A DNA stretch of 64,000 bases from Massilia sp. Root133 (GTDB lineage: Bacteria; Pseudomonadota; Gammaproteobacteria; Burkholderiales; Burkholderiaceae_D), in assembly GCF_001426525.1 (NCBI RefSeq), contig NZ_LMEW01000006.1:124001-188000 (forward strand), in the 5' to 3' direction. Of this stretch, positions 1-7,532 are shown piece after piece (position 1 is the stretch's first letter; each line of letters starts with the position of its first letter). A model generated the notes under the pieces. It had not been told where the DNA came from and did not search any database. It worked only from the letters and a program-made list of their open reading frames with translations. The position numbers and the translations under genes are program-made.

Positions 1-1
1 G

Positions 2-2104
2 CAGTTCATGCAGGTGAATCCGCGTAACGTCATGGTCTCCGACGCCACGTTCGACAGCCACGGCGCGCTGTTGACCGGCACGCTGACCGATCCCCAGGAC
101 AAGGGCCTGTTGATCGGCTCCAATGCGCGCAGCGTGGGCCGCGAATCCGCGACGACCGACATTGCATGGAACACGAAATGGAAGGCGTCGGAGCAGTTGT
201 CCTTCGACCTGGACCTGCAGCACACCCGGTCGACCACGGAAGGCTGGGACAACCTGGTGGCGCTGAACGCCTACATGGCGAAGCAGGTCGTGGACCTGAG
301 GGGAGACATCCCGCAGGTCACCTTCGACGCCTCGGACCGGGCTTTCCTGTCGGACGTCGCCAACTACAACTGGGACTCCACGCAGCAGCACCGGGACGTG
401 GCCTTCGCCACGCAGAACGCGCTGAAACTGGACGGCAAGTACACGTTCGATCATCCGATTCTCCAGGACCTGCGTTTCGGCTTCCGCCAGACCGAGCGTA
501 ATTCGCTCACGCAGGCGAATACGCCCAACAGCCAATGGACCGGGCTCGGCGCCTCGTGGGCGGTCGGGCCTGCAACGTGGCAGCCGCTGAGCTCGATGAT
601 CTCCCTGGGCGATCCGCGCTTCAACAAATTCAACACCACGCAGCCGTTCCGTGGCTTCTTCAACGGCAAGACGTCGGTGCCGGCGCTCGTGGTGCCGACG
701 CAGGGGTTGACCGGTAGCGGCTCGCCGCCGCCCGGCTTCTTCACGCTGCACGAATTCGTTCAGGCGGTCTGCAAACCCGACCACTTGAGCGACGATATCT
801 GCAACTGGAAGCCCGCTCCGTTCGGCGACCCCATCGCCCGCAACAAGCAGGGCGAGCGCACGCAGTCCATCTATGGCCAGCTTCGTTTCGGCTTCGATAA
901 CCTGCGCTTCCCGGTGGACGGCAACGTGGGCGTGCGCGTCGTGCGCACGAAGGAAATGGCGGAAGGCTACACGCTGCTCGACGCGACCAAGCCGGAGGAT
1001 GCCGCGTCCGGTGTGCCCATGTTCGCAGCGATGTCGAACAAGCAGAATTTCGACAACACCTACACGAATACCTTGCCGACGCTGAACCTGAGGATGAAGG
1101 CAAGCGACGAGCTGCAGTTCCGCTTCGCGGCGTCGCAAGGCATGTCGCGGCCCGATTTCTACAAGATGCAGGCCTATACGACGCTGAGCGTGTCGCCCAA
1201 GCGCGACCCGGATCCGACGGACCCGAACAAACAGATCCTCCGCACGATCGACTACACCGGCAGTGCCAACGGCAACACGCAGCTCAAACCGACCAGGTCG
1301 AACAATCTCGACCTGACGGCGGAATACTACTTCGGCAAGGGCAACTCGCTCACGCTGGCGCTGTTCAACAAGAAGCTCAAGGACATCGTCATCGACAGGA
1401 CGACGCTCGTTCCGATCAAGGACGTGACCGGCCAGTCGCACGACTTCCTCCTCACTTCGCCGGTCAACGGGGCACGCGGTCGCGTCAGCGGTCTGGAGCT
1501 CGGTTACCAGCAGTATTTCGACATGCTGCCCGGCCTGTTGTCCGGCTTCGGGGTATCGGCCAACTACACCTACATCAACAGCAAACTCGACGTGGGCTTG
1601 CCGGGGAACCGTACATGGTGTACGCCGACCACGCCCGAGACGACGATCATCGGCGCGCTGGGCGGGTGCGACACCGACGGCCGCTACCTGAGCGGCGACC
1701 TGCCTGTGATGGGCCTGTCGAAGAACGCGTACAACCTGGCGCTGCTGTACGACAAGGGACCGGTGTCGGCGCGCCTGGCGTACAGCTGGCGCTCGGCCGC
1801 GATGACGGCGATTCACACGTGGGGTACGTACGACACCAGCGGCATCTCGATGAATCCGGACGACCCGAAATTCAACCAGGGCTATTCGGCGAACTACGTG
1901 CTGCCGGCATGGGCCGGTGCCTACGGACAGCTTGACATGGGCATCCAGTTCAAGGCCACCGATAACCTGACCGTGAACTTCGACGCGTCGAACCTCACCG
2001 ACGCGCTCTACAAGTCGTACAACCAGCAGGGCATCGGCATGAAACTGTACGGCGTGAACTACACCGGACGTCGTTTCACGGTGTCGGCGCGCTACGCGTT
2101 CTAA
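2..2104 (+). CDS. TonB-dependent receptor, C-terminal part (gene starts before the window)
   Basis: Outer-membrane active transporter for a bulky ligand, probably an oligosaccharide. The frame is open from the first bases, so the signal peptide and plug domain lie upstream and only about 700 residues of beta-barrel are seen. Alternating amphipathic strands, the late TEYYF-type barrel strands (near residues 437-441) and a terminal aromatic residue (ARYAF) are typical of this family, and the style matches the large carbohydrate receptors of Caulobacter, Xanthomonas and Massilia. It is followed by a hairpin terminator and then a halogenase-family gene and glycosidases on the same strand, so it most likely imports the glycan handled by that cluster. 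The substrate cannot be read from the sequence. Confidence 0.93.
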   Translation, partial: QFMQVNPRNVMVSDATFDSHGALLTGTLTDPQDKGLLIGSNARSVGRESATTDIAWNTKWKASEQLSFDLDLQHTRSTTEGWDNLVALNAYMAKQVVDLRGDIPQVTFDASDRAFLSDVANYNWDSTQQHRDVAFATQNALKLDGKYTFDHPILQDLRFGFRQTERNSLTQANTPNSQWTGLGASWAVGPATWQPLSSMISLGDPRFNKFNTTQPFRGFFNGKTSVPALVVPTQGLTGSGSPPPGFFTLHEFVQAVCKPDHLSDDICNWKPAPFGDPIARNKQGERTQSIYGQLRFGFDNLRFPVDGNVGVRVVRTKEMAEGYTLLDATKPEDAASGVPMFAAMSNKQNFDNTYTNTLPTLNLRMKASDELQFRFAASQGMSRPDFYKMQAYTTLSVSPKRDPDPTDPNKQILRTIDYTGSANGNTQLKPTRSNNLDLTAEYYFGKGNSLTLALFNKKLKDIVIDRTTLVPIKDVTGQSHDFLLTSPVNGARGRVSGLELGYQQYFDMLPGLLSGFGVSANYTYINSKLDVGLPGNRTWCTPTTPETTIIGALGGCDTDGRYLSGDLPVMGLSKNAYNLALLYDKGPVSARLAYSWRSAAMTAIHTWGTYDTSGISMNPDDPKFNQGYSANYVLPAWAGAYGQLDMGIQFKATDNLTVNFDASNLTDALYKSYNQQGIGMKLYGVNYTGRRFTVSARYAF

Positions 2105-2170
2105 GACGTCGTGAGGCGCTTGCCTCCTGCGGTTCGCAGTCGCGACCGCGGGAGGCGTCGCCGCAAGCCA

Positions 2171-2196
2171 GCCGCCTTCTTGGCGGCCTTTTTTTT
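2171..2196 (+). terminator. Rho-independent terminator after the first TonB receptor
   Basis: A GCCGCC/GGCGGC stem with a five-base loop is followed by a run of eight T. It separates the receptor from the downstream halogenase gene, so the latter depends on read-through or its own promoter in the 80 bases that follow. Confidence 0.8.
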
Positions 2197-2274
2197 GCCG
2201 GCGGCCCGGTGCGGATGAGGTACACTTTCCGACCGTGCGCCGGAGGTATTTGCGTTTCTGTACTGGAGAACACC

Positions 2275-3792
2275 ATGTCCGACAAGGCCATCCGTAAAAT
2301 CGTCATCGTGGGCGGCGGCACCGCCGGCTGGATGACCGCCGCGCCGCTGGCGCTCAAGCTGGGCGCGTCGTGCGAGATCGTCCTCGTCGAGTCGCCGGAG
2401 ATCGGCACCGTCGGCGTCGGCGAATCGACGCTGCCGACGATCCGCTACTTCAACCATGCGCTCGGTATCGACGGCACCGACTTCGTGCGGCGCACGAAGG
2501 CCACGTTCAAGCTGGGCATCGATTTTTGCGACTGGGGTCATCTCGGCAACCGGTTCTTCCACGGCTTCAGCGATTTCGGCCCGACGATCGAGAACCGCCC
2601 GGCCTTCATGTACTGGCTGCGCCTCGCGCGCGACAACCCGGACATGCCGTCGTACGAGGAATGGTCGATCTCGACGGCGATGGCCCACGAGAATAAGTTC
2701 GTGCCGCCGCATGGCGACCAGCCCGGCCCCACCAATGCCTATTCGTACGGCTTCCAGTTCGACGCGGGCCTGTATGCCCTGTACCTGCGCGAGTACGCGA
2801 TGGCGCGGGGCGTGCAGCGCGTCGAGGGCACGGTCGGCCACGTCGAGCAGCACCCGGAGACGGGCTTCATCACGGCGCTGCAACTGAAGGACGGCCGCCG
2901 CATCGACGGCGACCTGTTCGTCGACTGCACGGGGTTCCGCGGCCTGCTGATCGAGGGCGTGTACAAGTCGGGCTACGAGGACTGGAGCGCCATGCTGCCC
3001 TGTAACAGCGCCCAGGCCGTGCCCAGCGCGCTGGCCGACCAGCTCACGCCGTACACGCGCGCGACGGCGAAGCCGGCCGGGTGGCAGTGGCGCATCCCGC
3101 TGCAGCACCGCAACGGCAACGGCCACGTGTACTGCAACGCGTTCATGTCGGACGACGAGGCGGGACGCGTGCTGCTGGACGGCCTGGACACCGAGGCGCT
3201 GGATACGCCGCGCCAGCTGCGCTTCACGACGGGCCGGCGGCGCAAGTCGTGGGTCAAGAACTGCGTGGCGGTGGGCCTGTCGAGCGGCTTCCTGGAGCCG
3301 CTCGAATCGACCAGCATCAACATCATCGAACTGGCGGTCGGCTGGCTGATCCAGTATTTCCCGGACCGCGACTGCAACCAGGAACTGGCCGACGAATTCA
3401 ACCGCCTCGTCGCGCAGCGCTACGAATTCGTGCGCGACTTCATCGTCCTGCACTACAAGCTGACGAACCGCACCGATTCCGAATTCTGGCGCTATTGCGC
3501 CGATATGCCGATCCCGGACACGCTGCAGCACCAGATCGACCTGTTCCGCAGCGCGGGCCGCATCACCATCTACGACCGCGAAGGCTTCCAGGCCGATTCG
3601 TACGCGGCTATCCTGCTGGGCCACGGCATCCGCCCCGAGCGGACCGACCCCCTGATCGACCGCATGGACCAGGCACGCCTGCTGGATCACTTCCGCAAGG
3701 TGCACGCGACGATCCGGCAGGTGGTCGGCGCGATGCCGGGCCACGCCGCGCTCGTGGCGCAAATCACGGGCGAACCCATACGAAAATCGTAA
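2275..3792 (+). CDS. flavin-dependent tryptophan halogenase family protein
   Basis: About 505 residues. The family uses FADH2, oxygen and halide to make hypohalous acid, which reaches the substrate through a catalytic lysine. Visible: the FAD-binding GGGTAG motif at residues 13-18, the catalytic Lys at residue 79 (ATFKLGI, same number as in PrnA), the halogenase signature WQWRIP at 269-274, and the Glu of the PLES motif near 343. The start at 2275 is chosen because a GGAGA ribosome site precedes it and the protein then begins directly with the Rossmann strand; an upstream in-frame ATG at 2209 would add an untypical leader. It sits between a TonB receptor and glycosidases rather than in a natural-product cluster. 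Halogenase homologues next to TonB receptors are known in Xanthomonas and Caulobacter, mostly with unknown natural substrates. Substrate is therefore open. Confidence 0.9.
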   Translation: MSDKAIRKIVIVGGGTAGWMTAAPLALKLGASCEIVLVESPEIGTVGVGESTLPTIRYFNHALGIDGTDFVRRTKATFKLGIDFCDWGHLGNRFFHGFSDFGPTIENRPAFMYWLRLARDNPDMPSYEEWSISTAMAHENKFVPPHGDQPGPTNAYSYGFQFDAGLYALYLREYAMARGVQRVEGTVGHVEQHPETGFITALQLKDGRRIDGDLFVDCTGFRGLLIEGVYKSGYEDWSAMLPCNSAQAVPSALADQLTPYTRATAKPAGWQWRIPLQHRNGNGHVYCNAFMSDDEAGRVLLDGLDTEALDTPRQLRFTTGRRRKSWVKNCVAVGLSSGFLEPLESTSINIIELAVGWLIQYFPDRDCNQELADEFNRLVAQRYEFVRDFIVLHYKLTNRTDSEFWRYCADMPIPDTLQHQIDLFRSAGRITIYDREGFQADSYAAILLGHGIRPERTDPLIDRMDQARLLDHFRKVHATIRQVVGAMPGHAALVAQITGEPIRKS

Positions 3793-3820
3793 TGGCTTCT
3801 GGCAGATTTGATAATTGCGG
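3787..3820 (+). promoter_or_regulatory. candidate sugar-regulon site, copy 1
   Basis: A 34-base element matching copy 2 (13390-13423) at 27 of 34 positions by eye. It begins TCGTAATGGC and ends GATAATTGCGG, and lies 84 bases before the GH29 start, overlapping the end of the halogenase gene. It could be an activator site or, since a TCGTAA and a GATAAT box sit 17 bases apart within it, a specialised promoter. Confidence 0.5.
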
Positions 3821-3903
3821 GCGTCCGGGGCCACGGGCACCATCCCGTGGATAGTCGAAGAGCCGCCCCTCGAGCGGCCGTCACCCACCTTGGAAAGAAA
3901 CCG

Positions 3904-5535
3904 ATGAAACGACGTGAACTCCTGCAGCATATGGCGGCCGCCATCCCGGCGCTCGCCGTGTCCCCGTACGCCGGCGCCGCCGGCGCCCGCGTGCCGATGG
4001 CCACCGGTCCGTTCGAACCGACCTGGCCCTCGCTGTCGAAATATGAAACCCCGGACTGGTTCCGCAACGCGAAGTTCGGCATCTGGGCGCACTGGGGCCC
4101 GCAATGCGAGCCGGAACACGGCGACTGGTACGCGCGCGGCATGTACGAGGAGGGCAGCGACCACTATAAATACCACGTCGCGAAATACGGTCACCCGTCG
4201 AAGTTCGGCTTCAAGGACGTGATCCATCGGTGGAAGGCGCAGCGCTGGAATCCGGACGAACTCGTGGGCCTGTACAAGAAGGCGGGCGCCAGGTACTTCG
4301 TCGCACTGGCGAACCACCACGACAACTTCGACCTGTACAAGAGCCGCTACCAGCCGGAGTGGAATTCGACGAAGCTGGGCCCGGGCAAGGACCTGGTCGG
4401 CGGCTGGCGCGACGCGGCACGCAAGCACGGCCTGCGCTTCGGCGTGTCCGTGCACGCGGCCCACGCATGGAACTGGTACGAGACGGCGCAGGGCGCCGAC
4501 AAGACTGGCCCGCTGGCCGGCGTGCCGTACGACGGCCGCCTGAAGAAGGCCGACGGCAAGGGCCAGTGGTGGAACGGGCTGGATCCGCAGGCGCTGTACG
4601 CGCAGAACCACCCGCTCAGCAAGGACGGCGGCAGCACCGACCAGCGCTGGGCATGGGGCGGCGGCGTGCTCCCGCCGGACAAGGCGTATGCGGACAAGCT
4701 GTACAACCGCACCGTCGACCTGCTCGACAACTACGACCCGGATCTCGTGTATTACGACGACACCGTGCTGCCCCTGTATCCGGTCAGCGACATCGGCATG
4801 CGCCTGGCCGCGCACATGTACAACCGCAGCGCCGCGAAGCACGGCAAGGTTCAAGCCGTCGTCAACGGCAAGATCCTCGACGAGGTGCAGCGCAAGTCGA
4901 TGGTGTGGGACATCGAGCGCGGCCAGAGCCCGCGCATCGAACCGCTGCCGTGGCAGACCTGCACCTGCATCGGCAGCTGGCACTATGACCGCCGCATCTA
5001 CGACAACAAGGCGTACAAGAGCGCACAGACGGTCGTGCACACGCTGATCGACATCGTCAGCAAGAACGGCAACCTGCTGCTGTCCGTGCCCGTGCGCGGC
5101 GACGGCACGATCGACGAGCAGGAACGCGCCATCGTCGAGGAAATCGGGCGCTGGATGGCCGTCAACGGCGAAGGCATCTACGATTCGCGTCCGTGGGCGC
5201 TGTACGGCGAAGGACCGGTGGCGGAGGCGGCCGCGGCGCCGATGTCCGGCCCCGGCTTCAACGAAGGCAAGGGCAAGCCGTTCTCCGGCGCCGACATCCG
5301 CTTCACGGCCGGCAAGGACGCCGTGTACGCGTTCGTGATGGGCTGGCCGGACAACGGCACCGTGACCATCAAGACCATGCGCGCCGGCGGCGAGCACCTC
5401 AAGAAGGCCGTGTCCCGCGTCGAACTCGTGGGCGGCGGCGCGCTCGCGTTCCGCCAGACGGCCGAGGGCCTGCATGTCACGCTGCCGCGCGAACGCGCCG
5501 CACTGCCATATGCCATCACGCTGAAAGTCGCCTGA
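3904..5535 (+). CDS. secreted GH29 alpha-L-fucosidase
   Basis: About 543 residues; releases terminal L-fucose with retention of configuration. The start at 3904 gives a twin-arginine-like leader (MKRRELLQ, then Ala-rich segment), indicating periplasmic export. HWGP at 63-66 and NHHD at 137-140 are the conserved fucose-binding histidine regions, and YYDD at 283-286 carries the nucleophile, most likely Asp285. Two bases separate it from the next gene, so GH29, GH97, GH31 and the esterase form one operon preceded by the candidate regulatory site at 3787. Fucosidase together with xylosidase- and galactosidase-type enzymes suits fucosylated xyloglucan. The acid/base residue is poorly conserved in this family and was not assigned. 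Confidence 0.92.
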   Translation: MKRRELLQHMAAAIPALAVSPYAGAAGARVPMATGPFEPTWPSLSKYETPDWFRNAKFGIWAHWGPQCEPEHGDWYARGMYEEGSDHYKYHVAKYGHPSKFGFKDVIHRWKAQRWNPDELVGLYKKAGARYFVALANHHDNFDLYKSRYQPEWNSTKLGPGKDLVGGWRDAARKHGLRFGVSVHAAHAWNWYETAQGADKTGPLAGVPYDGRLKKADGKGQWWNGLDPQALYAQNHPLSKDGGSTDQRWAWGGGVLPPDKAYADKLYNRTVDLLDNYDPDLVYYDDTVLPLYPVSDIGMRLAAHMYNRSAAKHGKVQAVVNGKILDEVQRKSMVWDIERGQSPRIEPLPWQTCTCIGSWHYDRRIYDNKAYKSAQTVVHTLIDIVSKNGNLLLSVPVRGDGTIDEQERAIVEEIGRWMAVNGEGIYDSRPWALYGEGPVAEAAAAPMSGPGFNEGKGKPFSGADIRFTAGKDAVYAFVMGWPDNGTVTIKTMRAGGEHLKKAVSRVELVGGGALAFRQTAEGLHVTLPRERAALPYAITLKVA

Positions 5536-5537
5536 AC

Positions 5538-7532
5538 ATGAAACACGTACACCTGATCCCGGCGCTCGTCGCCGTTGCCGCCGCCCTGCCGGCGCACGCC
5601 GCCGCGCCGTACACGGTCGTCTCGCCCGACCACCGCACCCGCATCGAACTCACCGCCGCCGACGGCAAGCTGGAATACACGGTCATCCGCGACGGCGTCA
5701 CGGTGATCGCACAATCGCCCCTCGGCCTGGGCACGACCGAGGGCGCGCTGGACGGCACCACCCTGCGCGTCACCGGCGTCGAGAACAAGACCGTCGACGA
5801 GACGTGGCGCCCGGTCGCCGGCAAGGCATCCAGCGTCGCGGACCGCTACAGCCAGGTCGAGCTGCAACTGGCCGGCAAGGACAAGCCGGTCAAGGTCAAC
5901 CTCGTCGCCCGCGCCTACGACGACGGCGTCGCGTTCCGCTACGTGCTGCCGCGCCAGCAGGTGGCCGACCTGGGCATCAACGGCGAGGCCACGCGCTTCG
6001 ACTTCCCGGCCGACTACCGCTGCTGGGGTTTCAATCCGGGCCGCTTCGACAGCTCGCACGAGGGCGAGTTCGATCCCGTGCCGGCATCGACGATCCGGCC
6101 GCACCACACGTTCGACGCTCCGCTCGTGTGCAAGACGGGCAACAAGAAGACCACGTTCGCCATCGCCGAAGCGGACAAGCGCGGCTATGCCGGCGCGTAT
6201 TATTCCGGCCGCGGCGACGGCGGCCTGGGCGTAGCGGTCGTGCTGGCGCCGCATTACGACGGCGACGTGCAGGTGCAAGGCCCGGCCGTGCGCGCGACGC
6301 TGGCCGACGCGCCGCTCGCCACGCCGTGGCGCGTGGTGATGGTGGCCGACACGCCGGGCGGCCTGACGCAATCCAGCCTGATCGCGACGCTGGGCAGCCC
6401 GTCGACGATCGCGGACACCAGCTGGATCAAGCCGGGGAAGGCATCGTGGGACTGGTGGAACGGCTGGGCCGTCGACATGCCGGGCGCGGGCGTCAACACC
6501 GCGACCTATAAAGCCTATACCGACTTCGCGGCCAGCCTGGGCCTCGACTACATCCTGATCGACGAAGGCTGGTACGAGGGAAGCTCCGAGAAGCCGCTGC
6601 CGTCCAATCCTTTGAAGCCCATCCCCGCGATGGACATGCAGGCCATCATCAAGTACGCGAAGCAGAAGAACATCGGCGTGTGGGTCTGGCTGCAGTGGAA
6701 GCAGCTCGACCGCCAGATGGACGACGCGTTCGCGCTGTACGAATCGTGGGGCATCAAGGGCGTCAAGGTCGACTTCATGGACCGCACCGACCAGGACATG
6801 GTGGACTTCTACCACAAGATCCTGTCGAAGGCCGCGAAGCACCACCTGATGGTGGACCTGCACGGCGCGTATCCGCCGGACGGCCTCACGCGCACCTATC
6901 CGAACTACATGACGCAGGAAGGCGTGATGGGCGCCGAGTACAACAAGTGGAGCGCGCGCGTCACGGCGACCCACAACGTGACCCTGCCGTTCACGCGCAT
7001 GATCCTCGGTCCGATCGACTACACGCCGGGCGGCTTCCGCTCGATCGCGGCGAAGGACTTCATGGGCCAGCGCCGCAACGTCAAGCCGTTCGTGCAGACG
7101 ACGCGCGGCCAGGCCGTCGCGATGTACGTCGTGTACGATTCGCCGTTCGGCATGGTGGCCGACAGCCCGGACGCCTACCGCAACGCGGACGGCACCTGGG
7201 CCGACGGCGCGACGTTCATCGGCGCCGTGCCGACCACGTGGGACGAGACGCGCGTGCTGGACGGCGACATCGGCCAGTACATCGTGACCGCCCGCCGCAA
7301 GGGCAACACGTGGTACATTGGCGCGATGACGAACGAATCTGCACGCACGGTCGACCTGCCGCTGGACTTCCTGGCGCCGGGCGCGAATTATTCGGCCGCG
7401 ATCCTGGAAGACGGCATGGACCGCAATCACCTGGCCGCGCGTAACGCACGCGTGACGGGCAAGAGCCGCCTCAAGCTCAAGCTGGCCGGTTCCGGCGGTG
7501 CCGTCGTCACGTTGACACAAGCGTCACAATGA
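5538..7532 (+). CDS. periplasmic GH97 alpha-glycosidase, retaining-type (alpha-galactosidase-like)
   Basis: About 664 residues with a Sec signal peptide ending near AHA (residue 22). The family has an N-terminal beta-super-sandwich, a central (beta/alpha)8 barrel with the SWDWWNGW and DEGW strands, and a C-terminal beta domain. GH97 contains inverting alpha-glucosidases (SusB) and retaining alpha-galactosidases. Here the strand VKVDFM places an Asp at residue 412, and the next strand has HGA rather than the Glu-bearing HEA of SusB; Glu461 in TQEGVMG would be the acid/base. That pattern fits the retaining branch described for Bacteroides BtGal97b, so alpha-galactosidase is the better guess; alpha-glucosidase remains possible. 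It overlaps the GH31 start by four bases (ATGA), implying translational coupling. Confidence 0.88.
   Translation: MKHVHLIPALVAVAAALPAHAAAPYTVVSPDHRTRIELTAADGKLEYTVIRDGVTVIAQSPLGLGTTEGALDGTTLRVTGVENKTVDETWRPVAGKASSVADRYSQVELQLAGKDKPVKVNLVARAYDDGVAFRYVLPRQQVADLGINGEATRFDFPADYRCWGFNPGRFDSSHEGEFDPVPASTIRPHHTFDAPLVCKTGNKKTTFAIAEADKRGYAGAYYSGRGDGGLGVAVVLAPHYDGDVQVQGPAVRATLADAPLATPWRVVMVADTPGGLTQSSLIATLGSPSTIADTSWIKPGKASWDWWNGWAVDMPGAGVNTATYKAYTDFAASLGLDYILIDEGWYEGSSEKPLPSNPLKPIPAMDMQAIIKYAKQKNIGVWVWLQWKQLDRQMDDAFALYESWGIKGVKVDFMDRTDQDMVDFYHKILSKAAKHHLMVDLHGAYPPDGLTRTYPNYMTQEGVMGAEYNKWSARVTATHNVTLPFTRMILGPIDYTPGGFRSIAAKDFMGQRRNVKPFVQTTRGQAVAMYVVYDSPFGMVADSPDAYRNADGTWADGATFIGAVPTTWDETRVLDGDIGQYIVTARRKGNTWYIGAMTNESARTVDLPLDFLAPGANYSAAILEDGMDRNHLAARNARVTGKSRLKLKLAGSGGAVVTLTQASQ

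Noticed and set aside
2101..5475. Very long minus-strand open frame (over 1100 codons) opposite the halogenase and GH29 genes
   Set aside because: It lies antisense to two genes with clear catalytic motifs, its own translation is Arg/Ala/Val-rich and without any recognisable domain, as is usual for shadows in high-GC DNA. The same applies to other long antisense frames such as 24980-28885 and 41486-45271.
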